Assembly (NCBI GenBank): GCA_010015745.1
Contig: ML978228.1
Span: forward strand, 114,935-178,934
Direction: 5' to 3'
Origin: Setomelanomma holmii
Lineage: Eukaryota > Ascomycota > Dothideomycetes > Pleosporales > Phaeosphaeriaceae
DNA length: 64,000 bases
The stretch's first letter is position 1, and every line of letters starts with the position of its first letter. The notes under the pieces were generated by a model, which worked only from the letters and a program-made list of their open reading frames with translations, searched no databases and was not told where the DNA came from. Made by a program: the position numbers and the translations under genes. Below are positions 55,026 through 64,000 of the stretch, piece after piece.

Positions 55026-56267
55026 TCATTCCTCCTGGCTCCAAGCCACCGTATTGATCCGTGATATACGCTTCTTCTTTTTGCTGAGACCTACCTCCTT
55101 CTGCCTGCGCTTGCTTTGTTTCTCCTTTTTCTTCGCTTGACGTTTTTTGCGCCTTTTCTCTTTCTCTTGCTCACTTCGAGCGCTGACCTTCTTGCTAGCA
55201 TTATCTGTAGCTGTTCCTGCTGTCGCATCATGTAGAGAAGCGAATGGGTTGAAAGTAGCGAAGCGTCCCGAACGCTCGTCCTGTGTCGCCGATGATTTGT
55301 AATTCGATGGCGCCGTAGTACTTGGTCGCGACGTGTTCTTGACAGATGTTGACTGTTTCACGCCGTTGCTTGAGCTGGACACCTTAGCTTGATCATTGGG
55401 CGTCTCGTTAATCTGCGACTGAACATTAAGGCTTGCTTGGTAATTGGGGCTCTCTTTTGCATCTTGATCAGGTGCAGGGTCTATTATGAGGAACTCAGTT
55501 ATCTCATTGCCTCTTATGTCGCCTTCTAAATTGTCTGTGGTAAACGAGTTAGTTGCTATCACCTTTGAGACTTCGTCAGAGTCCTCACCTCGAAGTGGCT
55601 CTTCCTTAGAAGTGTCCATTGATTGTGTAGCTGGATCGGCGTTGATAGCACTTCGTCCGGTCGAGCTTCGGTTCTTCAATTCAGGCTCGGGCGTAATAAT
55701 GACTTCATTGTGATGACCATCCGCATCCGCAGCAGGTTGATGGGAGACACTCGATGCCATCCCCACGTCATAGGTCCCATGTTCCATGGGCTTGACATCG
55801 GGCGCTCTTTATTGTGCATATGCACCCGACGAACCACTAGCTTGTCTTAGACACGAGCATCCTTCACCCATTGCTAGTTGATGCGAGATGCTATCGAGAC
55901 GATCCTCTATCCGGGCTCCACCACGAGCCACTGAATCTTCCAACCTTGTAAATTGCTCCTGCAGCCTCACAATCTGGTCTTCCAATCCATTGACGCGATC
56001 ATCTGTGCGAATAATGTGCCTGTTTAGCTGTCCCAGTTCAGAACCTATCGGTGCAGGCTGGCACTGAGGTGTGATAGTGTCTAGCCAAGTAGAAGCGGCT
56101 TGTGCTTCGGACGGGACCGCGGTCGGCGATGACGGCTTCGACAAACAAGATTGGCCTCGTTCGTCGAGACTTCTTTGCTTGTTCTCTTTCGGTGACCTAG
56201 GGTCAGGGCTTTCGTAAAGGTCGATGTTGTCAGCAGGACATAGACTTGCATCGCTAGAATCTGTCAT
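55026..56267 (-). pseudogene. lysine-rich nuclear-type protein, possible internal stop
   Basis: One frame of 414 codons on the minus strand, interrupted only by TAA at 55811-55809 between ...GSSGAYAQ and RAPDVKPMEHG. The N-terminal part (from ATG 56267) is Ser/Pro/Asp-rich with a predicted coiled coil (GLEDQIVRLQEQFTRLEDSV). The C-terminal part is Ser/Thr/Asn-rich and ends in a dense Lys/Arg block (KRRKKRQAKKKEKQSKRR) that would act as a nuclear or nucleolar signal. The stop could be a nonsense mutation. Alternatively a roughly 129-nt intron (GTTCGT...AATGAAG) would remove it, but its sites are weak. Family unknown. Confidence 0.5.
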
Positions 56268-56617
56268 GGTGATTCGGCTCGGAGGTAGCTAGATGCATGG
56301 GAAGGCACGCCGACATCGTCTTGTTGAGGATTATAAGAATGCGGTAAAAGTTTTCATAGCAAGCATTTCTCAAACGAACGAACGCTGAAGTGCATTCCAG
56401 TAAGTATTCTAGAAGTTACGATATTTCATAATTGGTGTTTGACAACATGGTAGAGATTACGAGATCAAGAATGAAATGACCAGACTCACGACGATTTGTG
56501 TTTTCCTGCTGATATTGAGACTATTGTGCCCGTGGATTGCAAGAAGTGCAACATGGTGAAGTGCTCTCGACCGCAGCCACCGCTACTTCGCCGAAGACTT
56601 GCCGTCTTTCCTGCCAT
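56268..56617. other. spacer, nothing recognised
   Basis: Upstream of the lysine-rich gene; no coding signal. Confidence 0.4.
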
Positions 56618-57560
56618 CTAGCCCGGTGCATAGCAATCAAGCATGTCAACCCACTTCATTGCACAATGCACATTGGCCGCCTCGACTGTCACCACAATAT
56701 CGCAACTCATGCCAGAAGGGAACAACTTGAGCGCATTTAGATCGAACCCATTTTGCGTTGCGCCGAATTCCAAGTTCTTGTATATTGTGGATATGGCAAG
56801 GTTCAGTATCTTCTTTGCAATACTGCGATCATCAGTGAGCATGATATGGTTGCGGTAGGAGAACAAATGGTAGGTGTGGCTTACTTCTTCCCCAAACATT
56901 GTCTTCGACCCGGCAACAGATGCCTCTCTATGGCTTTCGTATCCTCGGCAAACCAGCACTCAGGACGGAATCCCGCCGCATGCTCGAACACGCCTTCGTT
57001 TTGATGGAGAGACATCGGTGTTATGCTGATTGTTGTCTATTCATGTGTCAGTTGGTTTTGAGGCAAATGCAGGGGTAAAAACGTACGCCTCTAAGAATGC
57101 GCCAGCCTTGGAAAATGACTCCGGTATCGGGGCATCTGCGTGGCTCGCGGAACTCAGCGCCTTTCTGGAGTCTATACTATGTGAGCTTGTAATATAAAAT
57201 CACGTAAGAGATGAGATACCGTAGCCCTTCCTTGATGACGGCATCCTGCCATCCTGCATTGATGTTAGCATGACACCCTCCTTCAGTGCTACCCAAGTCA
57301 TCAGGAACGGCGTATCTTGCTTGTCTTGCGCCATGCCGTTCCAATTCAAGCTTCAATCTACGCCTCGCCTCCGGATTGTGTAGCAAGTTAACAGTGATAG
57401 TCAAGAGTGCATGGCCAATAGCTTCCGTTCCTGCTAGTATGTTTTCGATGATCTCGCTCTGCAACGCATTTGGAGTCTTCTGGCTCGCATGCAAGTTACT
57501 GCTCAGCACTTTGTAAAGCACACTCTTCTCGAAATGCTTGAAGTCGTTCTAAAAAATTCC
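56618..57560 (-). pseudogene. cytochrome P450 relic
   Basis: Pieces of a P450 in several frames. An I-helix-like block is ENILAGTEAIGHALLTITV with LLHNPEARRRLKLELERH after it. Further on come GWRIL, EHAAGFRPECWFAEDTKAIE, a heme-loop remnant LLPGRRQCLG lacking the normal FxxG start, and a C-terminal ILNLAISTIYKNLEF block. Stops and frame changes separate them and no single splicing pattern restores a full P450. The 5' part is not identifiable; it may have been disrupted by the Fot1-like element that begins about 290 bp away. The relic probably predates that insertion. Confidence 0.62.
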
Positions 57561-57851
57561 GTTCGTTCTATTCAAATGGTTCCCATAGTAGGAGAGAGAC
57601 GTCAGAGACTCTAGCTATATGAAATGCTGCAGTGAAGTGCTCGTTCCGCCAGCTGCATAATGTATGTCCTTCTGTTGTGGCATGAACTCTCATAATGGCG
57701 TTTATCGCGGCACTTCCAAGCAATCCTGCGGCAATCGGCTTTACTGAGTCGTGTGCGAAAGGGCAACCATCCTTCCACACCTGCTTGGTGTCAGCTAGAC
57801 GCAAGCGCGAACTCGTCTAGGAGATTCCATGTTTAACGAGTCATTGCTCTA

Positions 57852-57896
57852 ACGTGTTTTACAAGCGAGTGCGCACCCCACCAACTTTCTGCAACG
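57852..57896 (+). repeat. left TIR of Fot1-like element
   Basis: 45-bp terminal inverted repeat next to TA 57850-57851. Confidence 0.9.
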
Positions 57897-57914
57897 TGTA
57901 AACTCCTAATTACT

Positions 57915-59550
57915 ATGGCACCCCCAATTCAAACCCAGCCAGCTTCCTATGAGGCTGATATACACCTTGCTATCTCAGCTCTTCAGCAAGATCAAATTCA
58001 GAGTGAGGCAGTTGCTGCTCAGACGTTTAACGTCTCTCAAGATACACTCCACCGCCGACGCGAATGCCAGCCTAACTCAAAGAAACTTACCCAGCTAGCA
58101 GAGGAGGTGATTGTTAGCTATATACTTGACCTAGATCGACGTGGATTTGCGCCTATGTTCGACGCTGTACGTGATATGGCTGATAAGCTGCTGGCTGCGC
58201 GCGGCGCGCGGCGCACGTCGCGTTGGCGTCCACTGGCCGCGCAATTTTGTCAAGCGTACAGACAGTCTTACGACGCGTTTCAATCAAGCGTACGATAGGC
58301 AGAGAGCTCTATGCAAGGATCCTGTGCTAATCAGAGACTGGTTTGAGCTTGTAGAGCAGACAAAGGCTAAGTATGGCATCTGCAATAAGGACGTCTACAA
58401 CTTTGACGAGGCTGGCTTCATGATAGGCAAGATTACGACTCAGCTTGTCGTGACAGGGTCAGAGAGAAGAGGTAGACTAAAGGCTATCCAGCCAGGCAAT
58501 CGTGAGTGGGTGACGTTGATCGCTGCGACCAACGCCACTGGCTGGTCAATCCCACCGTTCCTCATCTTTGCTGGCCGCTATCATCTATCTGCCTGGTACG
58601 AGGAGACAGAGATCCCACGCGACTGGGCAATCGCAGTCAGCGACATTGGCTGGACAACCAACAAGCTAAGAGTTGACTTGCTAAAGCACTTTAATGCTCA
58701 TACAAAGACTTGTGTTATAGGTGCACGTTGCCTGCTTATCCTTGACGGCCATGAGAGCCACCACTCTCTTGAGTTTGAGGAGCTCTGCAAGGAGAATAAT
58801 ATCTACACGCTCTGCATGCCGCCTCACTCGTCACACCTCCTGCAGCCACTTGACGTTGGCTGCTTCTCGCCATTAAAGCGCGCGTACAGCCGTGAGATTG
58901 AGGCTCTGATCTGCCACCACATCAACCACATCACCAAGCTCGAGTTTCTGCCAGCCTTTAATGCAGCCTTTGATCAACCATTTACGTCAGCAAATATCTG
59001 CTCAGCCTTTCGCGGCGCAGGCCTCGTGCCTCTCCAGCCAGACGCTGTTCTGTCAAAGCTTGACGTGCAGCTGCATACGCCTACTCCTGCTGCTCTCGTG
59101 GAGGCTCTCTGGGAGGCTCGTACGCCGAGCAACGTACGTGAGCTTGAGGCTCAATCAACTCTAATACGCGATCGTGTGCAGCAGCACAAGAGCTCATTGC
59201 CAGCCTCAATTATTCAGGCAATTGACCAGATTAAGAAAGGGGCAGAGGTGATGATGCTTTCAGCTGAGCTGATGCACAATCGGATCACTAGCCGTGAGAG
59301 AGCTAATGAGGCAGCTACAAAGCGTAGACAGCGTAAAAAGAAGCGGATACAGAGGCAGGGGACCTTAACGAAGGGAGAGGGAGAGGATATACTCGCTCAA
59401 AAGGAGGCTGACCAGCAGATAGAGCGTGAACAGCGTCAAGGTGGAGAGCGATCAGGCCTTAGCCGACAGGCTCTGGCGCGCTGCAAGAGGTGCAGAGAAT
59501 CTAGGCATAACTCACATACATGCAAAAAAGATACTTCAGATACCGCTTAG
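57915..59550 (+). pseudogene. Fot1/pogo transposase, frameshifted
   Basis: Two overlapping frames encode one transposase. The first (from ATG 57915) gives a psq/CENPB-type helix-turn-helix (EADIHLAISALQ...VSQDTLHRRR) and reads to DKLLAARG. The second takes over within a GC-rich repeat (about 58196-58215) at ARRVGVHWPRNFVKRTD and runs to TAA near 59548. The DDE catalytic core is complete: YNFDEAGFMIG, LLILDGHESHH and LLQPLDVGCFSPLKR. The C-terminus has a basic helix and a zinc-knuckle-like CKRC...H-x4-C. A single frameshift in the CGCGCGG repeat is the only defect seen, so the protein is about 540 residues if uninterrupted. Confidence 0.88.
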
Positions 59551-59608
59551 TATATTGTATCAATATCTCTATATTATCTCTTAATGTGGTTGAGATGTAC
59601 GCCTGTAG

Positions 59609-59670
59609 CGTTGCAGAAAGTTGGTGGGGTGCGCACTCGCTTGTAATGCGCAGTCGCTTGTAAAACACGT
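59609..59670 (-). repeat. right TIR of Fot1-like element
   Basis: 62-bp terminal inverted repeat next to TA 59671-59672; contains a 17-bp segment not present in the left TIR. Confidence 0.9.
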
Positions 59671-60000
59671 TACCACATTTGATACGCGTGGCATGAATAT
59701 CTCGCAAGTTTTTCGGGGTTAAGCCAAGGCAGTAAACGCCGTCCACCATGCAAGGGGCACGACTGACATTTCGTATCTCCTGTATAGCTATCGACGAAAG
59801 CCATCGGTAAGCGATCAAATCCGAAGCACGGGATGATCGAAGGGTGGGTGGCTTGTTAGGAAACTTTGTTTTGTATGTACGTGCATCGGCCATCGAAAGC
59901 GTAGATGGAAAGGGAAAGAGAGCAGGTTGAGTAAGCGAGATAGGTTGAGGAGCAAGAAAGACGTTGGTTTTGGTTTTGACTTGCACGGCGGTTGCGGCCC
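59671..60000. other. spacer right of the transposon
   Basis: Minus-strand frame content (a 50-codon stretch ending at the insertion site) hints that the element may have split an older open frame, but no family is recognised. Otherwise unremarkable. Confidence 0.35.
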
Positions 60001-62139
60001 TCAGACGTGTCCGGCAGGCGTGCTGTACATTGCACCATGCCGTTGACGAACAGCCGTCGCTTCCGTCCGGCCACTATGAACCGATTTCGTGATTCGAATC
60101 TTCCCTTCCACGATGCCACTATCTTTCATCGATCTCTTCACCTCTTTGTCGGATGCAGTTGCCCCGTGTTGCACCACATTCGCCGTGTCCGTCGACATGA
60201 CCTGTGACACGGCCTGCCATGAATTGCCAAGTAGTGACATCTCGGTGCGTGTCAGGAAAAGTACGACGGCAATCGTCAGCAGGGCGAAATGAATGAAGAG
60301 CATGGCAAGCACGCCAGCGAAGGCCGTCCATTGAACTGGGACGTTGACTTGGACTTCACTGTAGTAGTTTGCGGTGGCAGTAAGGTCGTACTCTGGAAGA
60401 AAGTCGTAGTATGCCATCTGCAGCAAAATTGTGAAGAGCGACTGAACCACTAATGCGGGGTTGCCAGTTGCGTGCAAAATTTCCTGCAAGATCGTGGCGT
60501 GGGTACGATGCATCGACCAGTCTGGCGGGCAGTATTCGACGAAGAAAGTGGTGTCGCCCACATTGAGTGCGTCTTCCTCGTTCATGTAATTGATCTTTTG
60601 GATCGAATCCATGAGAAAGTCCAACCCCGTTTTGTTGTACACCACTCCAGTGCTCTGCGCCGTCCAATTCGAGACGGTATGCAGCTGGAATAAACCACGC
60701 TCAGCAGGGGTGAGAGTTTGTCCAGTGGCCCCAAGAGCCTTTCGCACGTCGTTCGTGTCGTACACACCCTTGGTTCTCGAATAACCTAGTTCAGCATCCG
60801 TCCCGTTTGTTTCACTAGACGCCCACGCGTGGTAATCCATGGGTTGTGGATTCATAACGCACATGGTCAGGTCGATACTGACGTTGTTAAGGGCTAGAGT
60901 TGTCCAAAGGGATCTGTTGGATTGTACCACTTCAAGCTCGCTGTCACTACTCTGGCTGTATGACCAATCGTCATAAGAACCAGTGCCCTTGAGCAGCAAA
61001 TGTGTGTTGGAAACCCCGGTGATAGGATACGTACTGTTGTCCTCTGGGTGAATGCCGCGACGGAGGTTTGTGCCCGCGCTTGTACTGCAGATTGACGTAG
61101 CCGAAAAATTCCCCTTTACAAACCAGTCCGACACAGGCACGGTGCAATTCAGTGTGAATCCAGGATCGTCGCCTCCAGGAGATGGTGGAAGGTCTTGGTT
61201 GGTGTTGTTCCAATCGTAGGTGGCCAACAAGGTGGGGAAGTCGCTAGATAAGTCGACACTGATGTTAGAGATCGTTGGTTTTACGCATACCACGCGAGTA
61301 TCCACAACCATCATGGGTCCAGTATAATTTCGCAGGGCATCACGTTCGGCGGCCTCTCTGAAGGGAAGGAATCCTCGATAGGTCTTCCCAGTGTCCACCC
61401 AGTTTGCCCCAGTAGATCCCGCTTCCTTATACTCCGCGAATCGAGGATAGTTGAGAGGGGCGGACTTCCAGTAGTCGTTGCCACCGTAAGGATTGGCCGA
61501 TTTGCCAAGATCAGCATTACTCGTGATTCCAAATAATATCGGCGTGGGCTCCTGAAGTCTCACGACATTTGTATTGGCAAAGTCGACGAGTAGGATAGTG
61601 GAGGTGAACTGCATGGCGAATGCGTCGAGGATTGCTAAGAAAACCAGCATAGCGTATGGAACCAAGGCACCACTGAAGAATGAGTTCATAATGCTGAGTG
61701 CTAGTGAGTGCGGGCCCGAGTTCAAGCACCTGATCATGGACATCTTCGGAAGATCTTCAGTCGGTACGCCAACTCGTTCGAGAATGAGAGCGGCGAGTAT
61801 GGCGGCAAAGACACCGAGCTGAGCTGCTGTCGCCACACGAATGACGACCGAAGACACCGTGACAGTCTGCTTCATCCACCCTGCTTCTGCGATCTTAAAC
61901 CAGAGCTCCGGGAAGGGGCCTCCATGGCGAGCCTGCGTAGCGGCGCCCCACAGAAAGCAGAGGAATGCAAGCGCGAGCGCAACTGCGGCAGTACCAAGAA
62001 TAAGCACAGCTAGATTGTAGAAACCCAACTTCTCCCAAAAGTGTCTTGGTTTCTGGATTGACGATGGCGGTGGTGTGTCTTTTCGTTCGGTTTCGTGGAC
62101 ATTGCCGTCGAGCTTCTCGGGGTATCCGGCTGAAGCCAT
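60001..62139 (-). CDS. large multi-pass membrane protein of unknown function
   Basis: Single exon, 712 residues. A cytosolic N-terminus of about 40 residues is followed by a membrane helix (LAVLILGTAAVALALAFLCFL), further hydrophobic segments near residues 100-130 and 165-190, then an extracellular-type region of about 370 residues with many N-x-S/T sites and paired cysteines. A last helix near residues 610-640 (AGVLAMLFIHFALLTIAVVL) precedes a basic cytosolic tail. This architecture is frequent among uncharacterised Pezizomycotina proteins; no named domain is recognised. Frame and composition argue for an intact gene, between two transposon copies. Confidence 0.8.
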   Translation of the reverse strand: MASAGYPEKLDGNVHETERKDTPPPSSIQKPRHFWEKLGFYNLAVLILGTAAVALALAFLCFLWGAATQARHGGPFPELWFKIAEAGWMKQTVTVSSVVIRVATAAQLGVFAAILAALILERVGVPTEDLPKMSMIRCLNSGPHSLALSIMNSFFSGALVPYAMLVFLAILDAFAMQFTSTILLVDFANTNVVRLQEPTPILFGITSNADLGKSANPYGGNDYWKSAPLNYPRFAEYKEAGSTGANWVDTGKTYRGFLPFREAAERDALRNYTGPMMVVDTRVVCVKPTISNISVDLSSDFPTLLATYDWNNTNQDLPPSPGGDDPGFTLNCTVPVSDWFVKGNFSATSICSTSAGTNLRRGIHPEDNSTYPITGVSNTHLLLKGTGSYDDWSYSQSSDSELEVVQSNRSLWTTLALNNVSIDLTMCVMNPQPMDYHAWASSETNGTDAELGYSRTKGVYDTNDVRKALGATGQTLTPAERGLFQLHTVSNWTAQSTGVVYNKTGLDFLMDSIQKINYMNEEDALNVGDTTFFVEYCPPDWSMHRTHATILQEILHATGNPALVVQSLFTILLQMAYYDFLPEYDLTATANYYSEVQVNVPVQWTAFAGVLAMLFIHFALLTIAVVLFLTRTEMSLLGNSWQAVSQVMSTDTANVVQHGATASDKEVKRSMKDSGIVEGKIRITKSVHSGRTEATAVRQRHGAMYSTPAGHV

Positions 62140-62952
62140 GTTGGCTGTTTTCGAGTGTGAAGCCGCACGATTCAGAGGATGAGGGAGTGGCCTACCTTTG
62201 TTTGCTGCACCTCGGTCTAGACATAGCCAAGGCCAAAGTCAAGGCTGAGATTGAGTCGGGAGCGGCTGAAAGCCACAAGTCGCACTAAAGCATGATACCC
62301 TGGGGTGCCGAGACAACTTGGGAAGACTATCGCACACTACGAAGCATGTCTTGTCCACTTCAGGATGCGATGTTGCTTGTTTGCGCCACGCCTTAGCTGT
62401 AAGTGATTGTAAGCGCCAAGCCCAAAAATCAGTACCCATCATTCATGTCATGCACCAGCGCAATCTGCGGCCTTAAGCTACAGATTCAAAGCACCACACG
62501 CTGGTAAGCTAGACGAGAGCGGTCCGCAGCGATTCGAGCCGCGTTGGGCGCTCGGTATGGACGACAACCAGAAGGCTAGAATGTCTAGCGTGCTTTCAGC
62601 CCGCCACATTCGGTCTTGCTGCATGCATTAGTTAAGCGAGCATGGACTTGCGCAAAGAGATAGCATCACCACCAACCAGATGTACATGAGAGCTTCGTGG
62701 CGATAGTCCAGACTGATTTCGATGCTGGGAAATGCTGCTATGGTGTATGGGCAATGTCAATCATGGGACACCGAATCGTAAAGGATGCGTCTTCTTGCGT
62801 TGCTGGCATGGCACCGTTGGTCCATGCGAGCGGCTACCGTGTAGGTAGTAGAAGTGAGACGTGACTCTGGTTGAAGTCAAGCTTCAGCATTAGACCCTGT
62901 CCTCGAGGTGTTGGTTGAAAGAAAAGGCGATTAAGAAGTACACTGGCCGATA
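62140..62952. other. spacer left of the second transposon
   Basis: Promoter side of the membrane-protein gene; no coding signal. Ends at the TA (62951-62952) before the second Fot1-like element. Confidence 0.45.
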
Positions 62953-64000
62953 ACGTGTTTTATCGGTAAGCTGCGCACATCAGTATCCTGCGCACCCCAC
63001 CAAATCGCGCGTGACGCGTCTTATCCTATCTACAATGATGCCACGACAACAGCCTCCTAAGCCTTCAAAAGAAGGTCGATCAGGCTTTGCAATTGCCTCT
63101 TTCTAAAGAAATCCTTTTCAATCAAAATGTGCTCTTGCAGCAGCCTTTGACGTATCAGAATCAACGCTACAATTGCACCTTTAAGGTGTGCTCCCAAAGC
63201 ACGCAACAAGGCATGTCAACTGCAAGCTAGACTCTGTCGAAGAGCAGTCCCTTGTTCAGTGGATCCTTGACCTTGATTGTCGTGGATTTCCCCCCCATGT
63301 CATCGACGTACGACGAATGGCAGACGCTCTGCTTGCTGGCCGCGGCCAAGATCCTCCTCCTCCACGCGTGGGCAAGTGCTGGGTGACGCGCTTTGTCAAG
63401 AGCCAGCCACTCCTTCAGACAAAGTGGAATAGGAAGTTCCACTTGCAGCGCGCAAAGTGTGAAGATCCTGTCAAGATTAGCGCGTGGTTTAAGCTTGTGG
63501 AGGACACGCGCCAGACGTGGGGTATCGCCCACAAGGATACATACAACTTTGATGAGACTGGGTTCATGATGGGAGTAGCTGCAACGTCCAAAGTTGTCAC
63601 CAGCGCTGACACGATCGGTCGAGCGACTGTCGTACAGCCAGGCAACAGAGAGTGGGTGACAGCAATTGAGTGTATCAGCGCGTCTGGCTGGTGTCTGCCA
63701 CCCTTTGTGATCTTGGCTGGCAGGCTCCACCAAGCTGGCTGGTACAAGGACATCCCATCAGATTGGGTAGTTGCTCTCAGCGACAATGGATGGACAACCA
63801 ATGAGCTTGGCCTTGAGTGGGTAAAGCACTTCCACAGACATACAGAGTTACGTATAACAGGAGCGTGGAGACTGCTTATCCTTGACGGCCACGACAGCCA
63901 TGCTACGCCAGAATTTGATCAATTCTGCAAGGATAACAAGATTGTCACTCTCTGCATGCCTCCTCACACCTCACACCTTCTTCAGCCTCTTGATGTTGGC
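62953..64000 (+). mobile_element. second Fot1/pogo-type element, cut by the window end
   Basis: Begins after TA 62951-62952 with ACGTGTTTTATCGG, the same first ten bases as the other element, followed by two CTGCGCA-type segments and CACCCCACCAAA, so the TIR is related but diverged. The transposase frame continues to the last base of the window. The right end is not visible. Confidence 0.8.
63035..64000 (+). pseudogene. Fot1/pogo transposase, partial, with two in-frame stops
   Basis: From ATG 63035 the frame is interrupted by TAA at 63104-63106 and TAA at 63182-63184, then stays open to the window edge. Before and between the stops are remnants of the helix-turn-helix (ALAAAFDVSESTLQLHL). 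After them come WILDLDCRGFPPHVIDVRRM, YNFDETGFMMG, LLILDGHDSHA and, at the edge, LLQPLDVG, so all three catalytic acidic residues are visible. It is diverged from the element at 57.9 kb throughout, so the two are different subfamily members rather than recent copies. Confidence 0.8.

Larger units (their letters stand above)
57852..59670 (+). mobile_element. Fot1/pogo-type DNA transposon, complete ends
   Basis: A 1,819-bp element flanked by a TA target duplication (57850-57851 and 59671-59672), as for the Tc1/mariner superfamily. Terminal inverted repeats: left 57852-57896 (45 bp, beginning ACGTGTTTTACAAGCGA), right 59609-59670 (62 bp). They match except that the right one carries 17 extra bases, a second version of the CTGCGCA-containing segment. 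The element holds one transposase gene on the plus strand. Intact ends suggest fairly recent insertion or mobilisation in trans. Confidence 0.9.

Noticed and set aside
1..64000. CRISPR arrays, bacterial-type operons or Shine-Dalgarno sites
   Set aside because: The window is clearly eukaryotic with spliced genes; no spaced direct-repeat array was seen.

Overview
The window reads as a chromosomal segment of a filamentous ascomycete. Introns are short (about 47-140 nt, mostly 48-62), GT-AG, often with CTAAC/CTGAC-like branch sites. Many products are secreted plant-cell-wall enzymes, and the rest (fungal-specific transcription factor, Fot1/pogo DNA transposons, GPI-anchored GH72 enzyme) fit Pezizomycotina. 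A Dothideomycete is my best guess, but that is inference, not something a marker gene here proves. Splice junctions given below were worked out by hand from reading frame and splice signals.

Layout. 1.5-15.7 kb is an ordinary gene-dense core: a BYS1-like secreted protein, an HD-domain hydrolase, a tiny cysteine-rich secreted protein, an EAF-type elongation factor, a rhamnogalacturonan acetylesterase, an AA14-like copper oxygenase, a GH72 glucanosyltransferase, ribosomal protein S0 and, divergently, mitochondrial ribosomal protein uS15m. 16.5-36 kb is an accessory, fast-evolving stretch. It carries a 33-bp minisatellite and four diverged members of one unrecognised protein family (17.2, 18.3, 19.5 and 32.8 kb). 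It also carries several genes whose frames are interrupted by single in-frame stops (a decayed gene at 20.6-22.1 kb, a RING-H2 gene, a double PARP-finger gene, a Q/P-rich gene), interspersed with apparently intact genes (double zinc-ribbon protein, thioredoxin-like protein, secreted serine peptidase).

35.8-44.9 kb looks like a small metabolic cluster: an FAD-dependent aromatic-ring-type monooxygenase and a cytochrome P450 sharing a 346-bp divergent promoter region, a C2H2 plus fungal-specific-domain transcription factor, and an MFS transporter, with no polyketide or peptide synthase in view. 45.7-54.0 kb returns to core-like genes (a small hydrophilic protein, a CSC1/OSCA-type channel, an AA9 LPMO) around a 3.3-kb gene-poor gap. 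54-64 kb is again accessory: coiled-coil and lysine-rich unknown proteins, a P450 relic, a complete but frameshifted Fot1/pogo element with TIRs and TA target duplication, a 712-residue membrane protein of unknown function, and the left part of a second, diverged Fot1-like element running off the window end.

The strongest candidate for something undescribed is the four-member family with the invariant P-H-x17-C-R-C-x2-P-x2-H-x2-A-[W/Y] core. The strongest regional pattern is repeated single nonsense codons inside otherwise long coding frames.
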